NCBI RefSeq assembly: GCF_001187725.1
Contig: NZ_LGIQ01000005.1
Location: 114,760-178,759 of the forward strand
Length of the DNA: 64,000 bases
From: Brevibacillus reuszeri
Lineage (GTDB): Bacteria; Bacillota; Bacilli; Brevibacillales; Brevibacillaceae
Direction of reading: 5' to 3'
The translations under genes were made by a program, and so were the position numbers. The notes beneath the pieces were generated by a model. The model ran no database searches and had not been told where the DNA came from. It saw nothing but the letters and a program-made list of their open reading frames with translations. Shown piece after piece: positions 43,227-52,706 of this stretch (within the stretch, counting starts at the first letter, position 1; each line of letters begins with the position of its first letter).

Positions 43227-44171
43227 ATGTCGTTAATACAAACCATGACTGTATTTGAAGTAATGGATAGCGCTTATGTAAATGGAGAAGCGATCAAAAA
43301 ACTGTTCGGTGATTATCCGGAAGTGATCGTGACATCTCAAACCGTGAGCGGAGAAGAAGGCAACACTGATTTTGTCAAAATACTTGTCCCCGGGAAAAAC
43401 GGCAAATCGATTGGCGGCAGCGCCCCTACTTTCGGGATTATTGGCCGCTTGGGCGGCATTGGTGCACGTCCTAGCCGCATCGGGCTTGTATCTGATGCAG
43501 ATGGAGCGATTGCGGCTGTAGCGTCCGCGTTGAAGCTTGCCGAGATGCAAAAAAATGGCGATGTGCTGGAAGGTGATGTGATCATCAGCACGCATATTTG
43601 CCCGAACGCACCAACACAGCCGCATGAGCCAGTTGATTTTATGGGCTCGCCCGTTGATATTTTGACCATGAACGAATACGAGGTCATTCCTGAGATGGAA
43701 GCAATCCTGTCTATTGATACGACAAAAGGAAACCGGATCATCAACCACAAAGGGATTGCCATCTCTCCAACCGTCAAGGAAGGCTATATTTTGCGAGTTA
43801 GTGAAGACTTACTGCGTATCATGGAGATGACAACGGGCAAGCTGCCTGTCACCTTCCCGATCACGCTGCAAGACATCACGCCATATGGAAATGATATTTT
43901 CCATGTGAATAGCATCCTTCAGCCTTCTGTCGCTACCAATGCGCCTGTAGTTGGGGTGGCGATCACCGCCGAAAGCGCTGTGCCAGGCTGTGGAACAGGT
44001 GCAAGTCACGAAACAGATATCGCACTTGCCGTAAAATTTGCAGTTGAGGTTGCTAAAGAATTTACGAATGGCATTACTCATTTTTATGACGCGGCCGAGT
44101 ATGAGCATATTGTCGCTCGCTACGGTTCGATGAAAGTTTTTCAAACCATGGGCTTCGACACCGGTAAGTAA
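43227..44171 (+). CDS. DUF1177-family protein
   Basis: A 314-residue protein of the DUF1177 family. Conserved stretches include GGSAPTFGIIGRLGGIGARP, IISTHICPNAPTQPHEPVDF and AESAVPGCGTGASHETDIAL. The two His/Cys-rich blocks (STHICPNAP and GCGTGASHE) look like metal or catalytic sites. AAGGAGG precedes the ATG. No function is known; the family is repeatedly found next to DUF917 and AroM genes, and this operon follows that pattern. Confidence 0.8.
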   Translation: MSLIQTMTVFEVMDSAYVNGEAIKKLFGDYPEVIVTSQTVSGEEGNTDFVKILVPGKNGKSIGGSAPTFGIIGRLGGIGARPSRIGLVSDADGAIAAVASALKLAEMQKNGDVLEGDVIISTHICPNAPTQPHEPVDFMGSPVDILTMNEYEVIPEMEAILSIDTTKGNRIINHKGIAISPTVKEGYILRVSEDLLRIMEMTTGKLPVTFPITLQDITPYGNDIFHVNSILQPSVATNAPVVGVAITAESAVPGCGTGASHETDIALAVKFAVEVAKEFTNGITHFYDAAEYEHIVARYGSMKVFQTMGFDTGK

Positions 44172-44250
44172 AACAAGCAGCAGGGAGAGGTTAGTTCTCC
44201 CTGCTTTTTTTACACCTAATTTCTGTAGCAAAGAAAAGGAGGTTTTCCTT

Positions 44251-44922
44251 ATGAAGCAAGTAGGAATGATTACGATTGGTCAAGCTCCCCGCAAAGATGT
44301 AGCGCCGATTCTCGAGACACATCTGGCAGGGCGTGCTGAACTGACTCAAAGCGGTGTACTGGATGGGATGACGCTGGAGGCTATCAGACAAAATCTTGCG
44401 CCTGCACCAGGCGAGTATGTCCTAACCTCACGCTTGTCTGATGGAGAACAGGTTATCATGTCACGCGAACGTATCCAGCCCATTTTGCAGCAAAAGATCA
44501 GAGCTTTGGAGAGCTGTGGAATTCGGAATATTTTGCTTTTGTGCACCGGTGTATTCCCAGGACTGCAGACAGAGCATGCAGTCTTGTTTGAACCGGACCA
44601 AATGATTCCGCCAATTGTAGCTTTGCTGGCAAAAGGGCGTAGACTCGGTGTAATCGCTCCGCTGCATGAACAAGTGGGTGCATTGCGGGAAAAATATACA
44701 CCCTATGGACTCGATCCCGTATTTGCTGTTGCTTCGCCGTTTCGGGTGGACAAGCAGGCGTATCAGGAAGCGCTAGAGCCGCTTAAGGATCAAGTCGATC
44801 TGCTGCTCATGGATTGCATGGGGTATTCGGAAGAAGCTCGTCAGCTCATGAGTGAGCTGTCTGGTATGCCCGTCATCCTGTCGACAGCTCTGATGGCAAA
44901 GCTGATCTCGGAAATGATCTAG
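44251..44922 (+). CDS. AroM-family protein
   Basis: A 223-residue protein of the AroM family, named for linkage to aroL in E. coli but without a proven role in aromatic synthesis. Signature pieces: GMITIGQAPRKDV at the N-terminus, LLCTGVFPGL and the C-terminal LLMDCMGYSEEARQ. The fold is probably related to Asp/Glu racemases, whose paired Cys residues would be those in CTGVF and DCMGY. AAAGGAGG precedes the ATG. In this operon a racemase-like role on an amino-acid derivative is a reasonable hypothesis. Confidence 0.82.
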   Translation: MKQVGMITIGQAPRKDVAPILETHLAGRAELTQSGVLDGMTLEAIRQNLAPAPGEYVLTSRLSDGEQVIMSRERIQPILQQKIRALESCGIRNILLLCTGVFPGLQTEHAVLFEPDQMIPPIVALLAKGRRLGVIAPLHEQVGALREKYTPYGLDPVFAVASPFRVDKQAYQEALEPLKDQVDLLLMDCMGYSEEARQLMSELSGMPVILSTALMAKLISEMI

Positions 44923-45019
44923 GACAAATTGTTCTGTCCATAGTAAAGTGAAGGGAAGGGATACGTCTCCGATCGAACGAATACAGGAGAACAAAGAAAG
45001 AGGAAGGGGATTTATCATT

Positions 45020-45328
45020 TTGTCGAGCAGTCAGTCCATTCATCCAGAGTGCGCACAAGCCATACGACGTCTGATCCAGCTAAAAGATCCGAAAAGACAA
45101 GATTTTTTGGAGCTGAGAACGTATGGAACAGATCGGTATTCCGCTATGGGCTGGGACGAGCTTCAAGCCTATATTAATGAAACAACGGTAGTAATCGTGG
45201 AGCAATTCGAAAATGAACAAAATATTATGTCTGCCCTGCGTTGGGTAGCAAGGGGACTGCCCGTATGGCTCGCGATCCGAAAGGTGCGTGCGGATTACTC
45301 CGTATACGGGTATAAGGGGCAGAAGTAG
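45020..45328 (+). CDS. Small protein of unknown function in the DUF917/DUF1177/AroM operon
   Basis: A 102-residue soluble protein (SSSQSIHPECAQAIRRLIQL at the start, YGYKGQK at the end). No family recognised. TTG 45020 follows AGGAAGGGG at 45001-45009; an in-frame GTG at 44948 has no ribosome-binding site and would add 24 residues. It sits 15 bp before the amidase gene in the same direction and is presumably part of the same transcript. Confidence 0.6.
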   Translation: MSSSQSIHPECAQAIRRLIQLKDPKRQDFLELRTYGTDRYSAMGWDELQAYINETTVVIVEQFENEQNIMSALRWVARGLPVWLAIRKVRADYSVYGYKGQK

Positions 45329-45343
45329 GAGCGGGGTGTCTTT

Positions 45344-46831
45344 TTGGAAGCGAAAAGAAACAGCTGGATCATGGAAGCAGATATCACCAGTTTGCAGGCA
45401 GCTATGGAGGCAGGTACGCTTAGCTCAGAGCACATCATCGAAGCGTATTTAGAACGAATCAAGCAATTTGATGGCTTGCTTCGCTCTATTATCGAAATCA
45501 ATCCGGAGGCACCAGCCATTGCCAAGGCATTGGATGCAGAGCGAGCACTGAAAGGAAGCCGCGGCCCATTGCATGGGATTCCGATTTTATTAAAGGATAA
45601 TATCGAAACCGGCGATCAGATGCATACAAGTGCTGGCTCTGTGGCGCTTGCAGAGTGGAATGCTCCCGAGGATTCTGCTGTTGCCAAGCAGTTACGCTCA
45701 GCAGGAGCCGTTTTACTGGGAAAAGCGAATATGACAGAATGGGCCAATTATATGTCTACACAAATGTGGGCAGGCTACAGCTCCCGAGGAGGGCTTACCT
45801 TGAATCCATACGGGCCGGGCGAGCTTTTTGTCGGGGGCTCTAGCTCAGGCTCGGGAGTGGCTGTCGCTGCCAATCTTGTCACAGCAGCAATCGGTACTGA
45901 AACATCTGGCTCCATCATTAGTCCTGCCAGTCAAAATGGGATTGTTGGACTAAAGCCAACAGTAGGTCTTGTTAGCCAGTCTGGAATCATCCCGCTTACC
46001 CGCAGCCAAGATACTGCCGGACCGATGGCTAGAACTGTACAGGATGTAGCGATTGTATTGGGAGCATTGAATGAGATTGGCACGGATTATACGGAGTTTT
46101 TAGACGAATCCTTTTTGCAGCAAGCAAGAATCGGTATTCCACGTTATTATATGAAGCATTTGGATGAGGACAGATTGCGGATCGTGGAAGAAGCGATCGA
46201 TGTGCTTAAAGAAAAAGGAGCGACAATTGTTGATCCTGTCACACTTCCCTGTGAGGATGTAGAGTGGGATTGGAATGTGCTGCGCTATGAATTCAAGTGC
46301 TACGTAAATGAATATTTGGCAACACTTCCAGAAACCGTACCTGTTCGCTCCCTGCAAGACGTCATTATCTATAATGAAAAGCATGCAGAAATCGCCCTAA
46401 AGTATGGACAGGACATACTGATTTGGTGCGAGCAAACAAGTGGTACGTTAACGGAAGCAGACTATGTGGAGAGTCTGCAACAAAACAAAGAGATGGCTGG
46501 CAAGCAAGGAATTGATCATGCTTTGTACGAGCATCGTTTGGACGCCCTACTATTTTTGGGGAATGAGAGTGGACCAGATCTTGCGGCGCGAGTGGGATAT
46601 CCAGTGATTACCGTGCCGGGCGGGTATGCAGAAAACGGAGTAATCGCTCCTGGCGGATACATAACAAAGGGACCGCAGGGAATAACATTCGTAGGTGCGG
46701 CAAACAGTGAACCGACTTTGTTCAAAATAGCATTTGGCTATGAACAGGCAACCAAGCATAGAATATCGCCAGTATTGATGAAGCGATTGGATCATTTGAA
46801 TACTAGTCAGGTAAAAAATGGATATAAATAA
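45344..46831 (+). CDS. Amidase (amidase-signature family)
   Basis: A 495-residue amidase-signature enzyme. The Ser-cisSer-Lys triad is visible: Lys in [10 protein letters not shown], cis-Ser in [15 protein letters not shown] and nucleophile Ser in [16 protein letters not shown] start after GGAGCGGGGTG. The family hydrolyses carboxamides and the closest look is to the GatA-like group of secondary-metabolism amidases with a longer C-terminus. Last gene of the operon; a terminator follows at 46851. Confidence 0.88.
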   Translation: MEAKRNSWIMEADITSLQAAMEAGTLSSEHIIEAYLERIKQFDGLLRSIIEINPEAPAIAKALDAERALKGSRGPLHGIPILLKDNIETGDQMHTSAGSVALAEWNAPEDSAVAKQLRSAGAVLLGKANMTEWANYMSTQMWAGYSSRGGLTLNPYGPGELFVGGSSSGSGVAVAANLVTAAIGTETSGSIISPASQNGIVGLKPTVGLVSQSGIIPLTRSQDTAGPMARTVQDVAIVLGALNEIGTDYTEFLDESFLQQARIGIPRYYMKHLDEDRLRIVEEAIDVLKEKGATIVDPVTLPCEDVEWDWNVLRYEFKCYVNEYLATLPETVPVRSLQDVIIYNEKHAEIALKYGQDILIWCEQTSGTLTEADYVESLQQNKEMAGKQGIDHALYEHRLDALLFLGNESGPDLAARVGYPVITVPGGYAENGVIAPGGYITKGPQGITFVGAANSEPTLFKIAFGYEQATKHRISPVLMKRLDHLNTSQVKNGYK

Positions 46832-46850
46832 ATAATTATTCGTTGATAAT

Positions 46851-46880
46851 AATCTGTCTTTCCAGGCAGATTTTTTCTTT
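46851..46880 (+). terminator. Terminator after the amidase gene
   Basis: AATCTG (46851-46856) pairs with CAGATT (46867-46872) plus G-C closure, followed by T's. Confidence 0.75.
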
Positions 46881-46996
46881 TTATCACACGCTATTTGTAA
46901 AGGAATTGAATATATTGCTGAAATTAATGATGCATTATGAAAATGAAAGGTCTATTATTTACAATACAAGTTCATTTATAGAAAGGATCTATCATC

Positions 46997-47698
46997 ATGG
47001 CAGATTTTTTTCTTAGTTTATTGCAAATTATTATTGTGAATTTGGTCTTGAGTGGAGATAACGCGGTTGTGATTGCCCTTGCCTGTCGCAATCTCAACCC
47101 AGAGCTGCAAAAGAAGGCTGTTTTTTGGGGAAGCTTTGGCGCCATTGGACTTAGAGTGATTCTTACCGTTGTCGCCATTTGGTTGTTAAAAATTCCGTTT
47201 GTGCAAGTAGTGGGAGGGCTTTTGCTCATCTGGATTGCAATCAAGCTGCTGAAGGGTGAAGAGGAAGAAAGTCATATTGGCGGTGGCAGCAGTATGATGG
47301 AGGCTTTGAAGACGATTATTTTTGCCGACCTGATTATGAGTCTGGACAATGTAATTGCCGTAGCAGGAGCAGCCAATGGTAATCTGCTGTTGGTTATTAT
47401 TGGACTCGCAATCAGCATTCCGTTGATTATTTGGGGGAGTCAGCTGCTAATGAAGCTGATGAATCGCTTTCCCATTATTGTTCTGTTGGGGGCAGCATTG
47501 CTCGGGTATACAGCAGGAGAAATGATTGTGGGAGACAAGGTTGTAGGAGCATTCCTGGAGGGAATCCTGCCAGCATTACATATTATTTTGCCGGTAGCAT
47601 TGGCATTGATTGTCATCGCCGTTGGTAATTACCTCAAGCGTAAGGCAGAGAAAGCAAGGGAAAATAAAATCGGACAGGACGAGCCTGAAATCCTGTAA
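46997..47698 (+). CDS. TerC-family integral membrane protein (YjbE type)
   Basis: A 233-residue protein with about seven helices. The conserved acidic motifs NLVLSGDNAVVIALACRNL and ADLIMSLDNVIAVAGA are the TerC signature. In Bacillus, TerC-family proteins help supply Mn to secreted enzymes or relieve Mn stress. No manganese (yybP-ykoY) riboswitch is visible in the 116 bp between the terminator at 46880 and the ATG. AGAAAGGATC serves as ribosome-binding site. Confidence 0.9.
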   Translation: MADFFLSLLQIIIVNLVLSGDNAVVIALACRNLNPELQKKAVFWGSFGAIGLRVILTVVAIWLLKIPFVQVVGGLLLIWIAIKLLKGEEEESHIGGGSSMMEALKTIIFADLIMSLDNVIAVAGAANGNLLLVIIGLAISIPLIIWGSQLLMKLMNRFPIIVLLGAALLGYTAGEMIVGDKVVGAFLEGILPALHIILPVALALIVIAVGNYLKRKAEKARENKIGQDEPEIL

Positions 47699-47716
47699 GC
47701 AGAAATACCAAACACC

Positions 47717-47778
47717 AAAGACCACTGTTGTTGGACATGCCCTACATGTGTATGTCTAATGGCAGGTGGTCTTTTTTT
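47717..47778 (+). terminator. Terminator after the TerC gene
   Basis: AAAGACCAC (47717-47725) pairs with GTGGTCTTT (47766-47774), inner GGACAT/ATGTCT stem, then T's. The 47779-48094 stretch is AT-rich promoter DNA with no other gene seen. Confidence 0.85.
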
Positions 47779-48094
47779 ACACGTAAACGAATTTCCTTTT
47801 CCCTGCCTTCTCCTATGACTGGATCATGCTGGTATCCGCCTATTTCCGGGATTCTCTTCACAGAAGAATGGCGTAGGATGTGACGAAAAGAAATTGTTTA
47901 ACAAAGTATTTTTGACGTTTTCACATTTGAGACACAAAGGGAAATTGTAACAAGTGCTATTTCAATAGGTTTACGTAAAAAGTTTTGACAATTTTTTAAT
48001 AAAAATTTGAACAAAACGTGACCAACAAATGAATTTTGTGTTACAATATAGCTATCAGATGAAATGAAATCTTAAGTGACGGGGGTCATGATAT

Positions 48095-48307
48095 ATGAAT
48101 AACGAGAAAAAAGCAGCAGATATGCTCAAATGGATGGCTTGGACGACAACCATCATCGGCGCTTTGTTAATGGCATTCAGTGTAAGCGATTTCAGATCGG
48201 AAAATTTCACATTGATGGTTTCGATCGGTTTCCTGATCGCAGGTATGAACATTTTCCTCTTGAGCACAGTGTTCCGCCTGATGAACATTCGCAAACAACA
48301 AGTGTAA
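48095..48307 (+). CDS. Small membrane protein
   Basis: A 70-residue protein with two hydrophobic helices (about residues 13-29 and 39-60) and a charged C-terminus (RLMNIRKQQV). GGGGGTC upstream and a terminator downstream support a real gene. A TACAAT shortly before (near 48041) could be the -10 element. No family recognised. Confidence 0.65.
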   Translation: MNNEKKAADMLKWMAWTTTIIGALLMAFSVSDFRSENFTLMVSIGFLIAGMNIFLLSTVFRLMNIRKQQV

Positions 48308-48332
48308 CTGCGATGAATACAAAACCATAAGC

Positions 48333-48369
48333 AAACCTCTCATGCTAGAAATACATGGGAGGTTTTTTT
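48333..48369 (+). terminator. Terminator after the small membrane protein gene
   Basis: AAACCTCTCATG (48333-48344) pairs with CATGGGAGGTTT (48354-48365), then T's. Confidence 0.9.
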
Positions 48370-48441
48370 GTTGTGAATGAGTGGGTATGAAGGACGCAAA
48401 GAGAAGATGTAAGCGTTCCAATTACTATAGAAGAAACTAGG

Positions 48442-48493
48442 GAGCCTTAGGGTGACAGCCTTTTAGAGGGATTTGTCTCTAAGGGCTTTTTTT
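48442..48493 (+). terminator. Second, orphan terminator
   Basis: GAGCCTTAG (48442-48450) pairs with CTAAGGGCT (48479-48487) with a bulge, inner TGACA/TGTC pairing, then seven T's. It lies 73 nt after the previous terminator with no gene between, so it may end a short RNA or insulate the qox promoter. Confidence 0.55.
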
Positions 48494-48501
48494 ATATATA
48501 G

Positions 48502-48515
48502 TGAAAGCGTTTTAT
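48502..48515. promoter_or_regulatory. Possible CcpA (cre) site before qoxA
   Basis: TGAAAGCGTTTTAT matches TGWAANCGNTNWCA except the last two bases. It lies about 270 bp before qoxA. Carbon control of terminal oxidases is known in Bacilli, but this match is weak. No gene is seen in 48308-48783. Confidence 0.3.
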
Positions 48516-48783
48516 TAATTTTGCGGAATTGGGCATATCGGCCAATTATGGTTACGGATGTGTATTAGAGGAGATTCGTAACAATATTATGATCAACTCG
48601 TGACTGCCATGTGAACACTTTGTCACAGAAATACTACGAAATAATGAACGTGCAAAAAAACAAGTACAAAAGAGGCTTCTCTCTGATAGTATGTAAATGC
48701 GATTAGGAGATGTGTTCACCTATATTGAAAAAAACGAAAAGAGTTACATGTTTTCTGCTTGTGAAAGAGGAGGGATTAGGAGA

Positions 48784-49767
48784 ATGAGTGGAGGAAAAAT
48801 GCTGAGGCAAATCCAGTTTTGGATCTTGGCAGCGCTAGCAACCGTCCTGCTTTCGGGATGTGGTAGTGAATATCTTGTCTTGAATCCTAAAGGACCGGTA
48901 GCCGAGACGCAGTACAATCTCATCATTATTTCTACGATTTTGTGCGCGGTCATCATCATTCCGGTTCTTGCGCTTACCGCTTTTATTGTATATCGCTATA
49001 GGGATACGCCAGGCAATAAAGCACCGTACAAGCCGGAATGGGCACATAACACGGCGCTTGAGGTAATCTGGTGGGGAATCCCAGTGGTTATTATTGCGAT
49101 CCTGGGTTACTTTACCGTTCGAGATGTTTATGTCTTAAAAGAATCTCCTAATAAAGAAGTTGCACCAATGACTATTCAAGTTACGGCATTGGATTGGAAA
49201 TGGATGTTTACTTATCCGGATCAAAACATCGCGACAGTTAACTACCTAGAGATTCCTGCTGGAGTTCCGATTCACTTCCAAGTGTCTGCAGAAGCTCCGA
49301 TGAACTCTTTCTGGGTACCAGAGCTGGGTGGTCAAATTTACGCGATGGCGGGAATGGCTACTGAGCTGTACTTACAAGCAGATAAACCAGGTGAGTTCCA
49401 AGGCTTTAGCTCTAACTTCTCTGGAAAAGACTTTGCTCATATGCAGTTCAAGGTGGTTGCCAAACCACAAGATGAGTTCAATAAGTGGGTGGATGAAGTA
49501 AAAGGTACGACTCCAGCCATGTCTAAAGAAGATTACAATGAATTGAAAAAGCCTGGATTGACTGAGAAGAAGCTGTACTCCGCTTTCCCAGAAGGCTTGT
49601 TTGAAGAAATTCTTGCTCGATACAGCCATGGTCATGATATGCACCATGTTATGCAAAAACAACCTGCCGAGGCAGATGATAAGTCAACAGAAACATCTAG
49701 TGAAACACATCAAATGTCTGATATGAGCAGTATGCCGGGTATGGATCACTCCGGTATGAAGCATTAG
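48784..49767 (+). CDS. qoxA: Cytochrome aa3 quinol oxidase subunit II
   Basis: A 327-residue lipoprotein: signal peptide with lipobox LLSGC (Cys about 25), two membrane helices (about 42-67 and 85-105) and an outer cupredoxin domain. The CuA ligand Cys residues of cytochrome c oxidases are missing (the region reads FWVPELGGQIYAMAG), so electrons come from quinol, not cytochrome c. ATG 48784 follows GAGGAGGG. The C-terminus is His/Met-rich (DMHHVMQKQ, MSSMPGMDHSGMKH). First gene of qoxABCD. Confidence 0.92.
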   Translation: MSGGKMLRQIQFWILAALATVLLSGCGSEYLVLNPKGPVAETQYNLIIISTILCAVIIIPVLALTAFIVYRYRDTPGNKAPYKPEWAHNTALEVIWWGIPVVIIAILGYFTVRDVYVLKESPNKEVAPMTIQVTALDWKWMFTYPDQNIATVNYLEIPAGVPIHFQVSAEAPMNSFWVPELGGQIYAMAGMATELYLQADKPGEFQGFSSNFSGKDFAHMQFKVVAKPQDEFNKWVDEVKGTTPAMSKEDYNELKKPGLTEKKLYSAFPEGLFEEILARYSHGHDMHHVMQKQPAEADDKSTETSSETHQMSDMSSMPGMDHSGMKH

Positions 49768-49787
49768 AGAGGGAGGAGGAATACCAA

Positions 49788-51758
49788 GTGTGGGAGAACA
49801 TTAAGGAATTTGCATCCACGTTCTTTGTAACTGGTGACCCGCTAATTTACGGTGCGGACGTTTCGATTGCCCTTACCATGATCGCAATCGTGTTTGTACT
49901 AACGAAGTATAAAAAATGGGGTTGGCTGTGGCGCGAATGGCTGACTACGGTTGACCATAAACGTATCGGTATCATGTACTTGATCGCATCACTCTTGATG
50001 CTGTTCCGCGGTGGGGTCGACGCCCTGCTGATGCGTTTACAGCTGGCATTCCCGAATATGGAGTTTTTACATTCGGAGCACTACAATGCCATCTTTACAA
50101 CTCACGGTACGATCATGATTTTGTTCATGGCGATGCCGATGATGTTTGGTTTGTTCAACATGGTAGTTCCGCTTCAATTAGGTGCGCGTGACGTAGCGTA
50201 TCCTTTCCTGAACGCACTTAGCTTCTGGCTGTTCATGCTTGGTGCGATGCTGTTCAACCTTTCGTTCGTAATTGGTGGATCTCCAGAAGCTGGTTGGTTG
50301 TCTTATCCACCGTTGTCACAAAATGATTTCAGTCCAGGACCAGGACAAAACTTCTGGATCTGGGGTATTCAGATTTCTGGTATCGGTAGTTTGGCTACGG
50401 GGATTAACTTCATCGTAACCATCCTGAAAATGCGTGCTCCTGGCATGAAATTGTCTCAAATGCCATTGTTCAGCTGGTCTGTATTGTCTTCCAGCATCAT
50501 GATCATCTTTGCTTTCCCGATCTTGACTGTAACAATCGCACTGTTGTTCCTTGACCGTTTTGCAGGCGCCCACTTCTTTACAATGGACGGCGGCGGAAAT
50601 CCGATGATGTATTTGAACCTCATCTGGATGTGGGGTCACCCTGAGGTATATATCGTTGTTGTACCAGCATTTGGTATCTTCTCTGAGGTTGTAGCAACCT
50701 TCTCGCGTAAAAAGATTTTCGGTTACAAATCCATGGTTTGGGCATTGATGGCGATTGCCGTTGCGTCCTTCTTTACATGGGCTCACCACTTCTTCACCAT
50801 GGGTACTAGTGCAAGTGTTATTGCATTCTTTGCGATATCGACGATGGTCATTGCGATTCCGACCGGGGTTAAGGTATTTAACTGGTTGTTTACGATGTTC
50901 CGTGGTCGGATATCCTTTAAACAACCAATGCTGTGGACTATCGCTTTTATCCCTTGCTTCCTCGTAGGTGGAGCGACAGGGGTTATGCTTGCGGTAGCAC
51001 CGGCAGACTATCAGTATCACAATAGTTACTTCCTGATTGCCCACTTCCACCAAGTGTTGATCGGTGGTGTAGTGTTCGGTTACCTGGCAGGTATTTACTA
51101 CTGGTGGCCAAAACTGTTCGGCTTCAAGCTCGATGAGAAATTGGGCAAATGGGGCTTCTGGTTCTGGAATATCGGTTTCTATGTATGCTTCATGCCACAA
51201 TACGCACTCGGCTTCATGGGTATGACTCGCCGTTACTATACGTACGGCTGGGATCGCGGTTGGGCAGATATGAACCTGGTTTCTACTGTCGGTGCTTTCA
51301 TGATGGGGATCGGTTTCATCTTCCAAGTATGGCAAATTGCTTACAGCATCAAGCATGGGGAGCGCGACAAAACAGGTGACCCATGGAATGGACGTACACT
51401 GGAATGGTCGATTCCATCGCCAGCTCCGTTTTATAACTTCGCTGTCGTACCAACTGTGAAAGACTCTGACGATTGGTGGGCAACGAAACAAGCGAAAGCA
51501 AATGGTACGTATAAAGAAGAACCTGTGCATCTGGAGCCAATCCACATGCCGAAAAACTCGGGCATACCGTTTATCATGTCGCTGTTCTGGTTCATGGTCG
51601 GATTTGGCTTCACGTTCGGATGGGTTTGGATTGCAGTAATTGGATTCATTGGAGTGTTTGCGTGCATGTGGGTACGTTCCTTCCAATATGATACGGATTA
51701 TTATGTACCGGTGGATGAAGTGCGACGCACCGAGGCTTCACTGGGGAGGGTATTGTAA
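49788..51758 (+). CDS. qoxB: Cytochrome aa3 quinol oxidase subunit I
   Basis: The catalytic 656-residue subunit. Fourteen or more helices carry the haem and CuB ligands: FTTHGTIMILF (low-spin haem His), WMWGHPEVYIVVVPAFG (CuB His and cross-linked Tyr), WAHHFFTMG (CuB His pair) and FLIAHFHQVLIGG (haem His pair). GTG start after GGGAGGAGG. It reduces O2 to water while pumping protons. Adjacent to qoxA (20 bp) and overlapping qoxC by one base. A long antisense frame in this gene is a by-product of codon use. Confidence 0.95.
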   Translation: MWENIKEFASTFFVTGDPLIYGADVSIALTMIAIVFVLTKYKKWGWLWREWLTTVDHKRIGIMYLIASLLMLFRGGVDALLMRLQLAFPNMEFLHSEHYNAIFTTHGTIMILFMAMPMMFGLFNMVVPLQLGARDVAYPFLNALSFWLFMLGAMLFNLSFVIGGSPEAGWLSYPPLSQNDFSPGPGQNFWIWGIQISGIGSLATGINFIVTILKMRAPGMKLSQMPLFSWSVLSSSIMIIFAFPILTVTIALLFLDRFAGAHFFTMDGGGNPMMYLNLIWMWGHPEVYIVVVPAFGIFSEVVATFSRKKIFGYKSMVWALMAIAVASFFTWAHHFFTMGTSASVIAFFAISTMVIAIPTGVKVFNWLFTMFRGRISFKQPMLWTIAFIPCFLVGGATGVMLAVAPADYQYHNSYFLIAHFHQVLIGGVVFGYLAGIYYWWPKLFGFKLDEKLGKWGFWFWNIGFYVCFMPQYALGFMGMTRRYYTYGWDRGWADMNLVSTVGAFMMGIGFIFQVWQIAYSIKHGERDKTGDPWNGRTLEWSIPSPAPFYNFAVVPTVKDSDDWWATKQAKANGTYKEEPVHLEPIHMPKNSGIPFIMSLFWFMVGFGFTFGWVWIAVIGFIGVFACMWVRSFQYDTDYYVPVDEVRRTEASLGRVL

Positions 51759-52378
51759 TGCAACAGATGGCTAAGCATCACGACCATGGTCACGGACATG
51801 ACCATGACCATGGTCATGAAGAGCATGAACAACTAAAGGTTCTAGGGTTCTGGATCTTTGTTGTTACGGACTGCATTCTGTTCGGTTCGCTGTTTGCCAC
51901 CTATGCGGTAATGATGCATAGCTTTGCTGGTGGGCCGACTGCTAAAGAATTGTTTGAGCTTCCTGGGATTATCGCTTCCACCTTTATCTTGCTGACAAGT
52001 AGCTTTACCAGTGGTTTGGCTGTCCTGGCAATGAACAAAGGCAAAGTAAAAGAAATGATCGCGTGGCTGGCTGTAACAGCTGTCCTCGGTCTGTCCTTCG
52101 TAGTGCTGGAGATTAACGAGTTTACGCATTTGATGCATGAAGGAGCAACTATGGCCACTAGTGGTTTCTGGTCCGCTTTCTTCACGCTGGTTGGTACGCA
52201 CGGATTGCACGTATCCGTTGGTTTGTTCTGGATGGTAGCACTGATGATTCAGCTGAAACGCCGCGGAATCACACCAGTTACTCGCCGCAAAGTAACCAAC
52301 CTGAGCTTGTACTGGCACTTCCTTGACGTAGTGTGGATCTTCCTCTTCACAGTCGTCTATCTGATGGGGGTGATGTAA
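51758..52378 (+). CDS. qoxC: Cytochrome aa3 quinol oxidase subunit III
   Basis: A 206-residue five-helix subunit III with FWIFVVTDCILFGSLFATYA, GTHGLHVSVGLFW and WHFLDVVWIFLFTVVYLMG. The N-terminus has an unusual His-Asp/Gly tract (KHHDHGHGHDHDHGHEEH, residues about 6-23), a potential metal-binding tail. TAATG overlap with qoxB indicates coupled translation. Confidence 0.93.
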   Translation: MQQMAKHHDHGHGHDHDHGHEEHEQLKVLGFWIFVVTDCILFGSLFATYAVMMHSFAGGPTAKELFELPGIIASTFILLTSSFTSGLAVLAMNKGKVKEMIAWLAVTAVLGLSFVVLEINEFTHLMHEGATMATSGFWSAFFTLVGTHGLHVSVGLFWMVALMIQLKRRGITPVTRRKVTNLSLYWHFLDVVWIFLFTVVYLMGVM

Positions 52379-52379
52379 G

Positions 52380-52697
52380 ATGACGCAACATGAAAATCAT
52401 GGAGATCATCACAATCATGGTTCGTTGAAGTCGTACGTAATTGGTTTCATCCTGTCGATTGTGCTCACCATTATTCCATTGGTGCTAGTCATGAATCAGA
52501 TGATGAGTAAAACAGCTACGCTGATTACCATCATGGTGATGGCCATCTTGCAATTCGTGATTCAGCTGTTCTTCTTCATGCATATCCGCGAGGGAGAAAA
52601 GCCGCGTTACAACGTACAGACCTTGATCCTGGGGCTTGTGATTGTTTTGACAATCGTGCTTGGTTCCATTTGGATCATGACCTTTAACAAATACTAA
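52380..52697 (+). CDS. qoxD: Cytochrome aa3 quinol oxidase subunit IV
   Basis: A 105-residue three-helix subunit IV, with the conserved FVIQLFFFMHIREGEKPRYN and an N-terminal His/Asn tract (HENHGDHHNHG). It starts one base after qoxC ends and is followed by a strong terminator. Confidence 0.92.
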   Translation: MTQHENHGDHHNHGSLKSYVIGFILSIVLTIIPLVLVMNQMMSKTATLITIMVMAILQFVIQLFFFMHIREGEKPRYNVQTLILGLVIVLTIVLGSIWIMTFNKY

Positions 52698-52706
52698 AAT
52701 AAGTTC

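Noticed and set aside
48610..48627. TGTGA-N8-TCACA upstream of qoxA as a Fnr box
   Set aside because: Spacer is 8 instead of 6 bp, so it would not fit a Crp/Fnr dimer.
50316..51686. 456-codon open frame on the minus strand
   Set aside because: It lies fully antisense to qoxB, has no ribosome-binding site, and its sequence is the low-complexity shadow expected from the codon use of a membrane protein gene.
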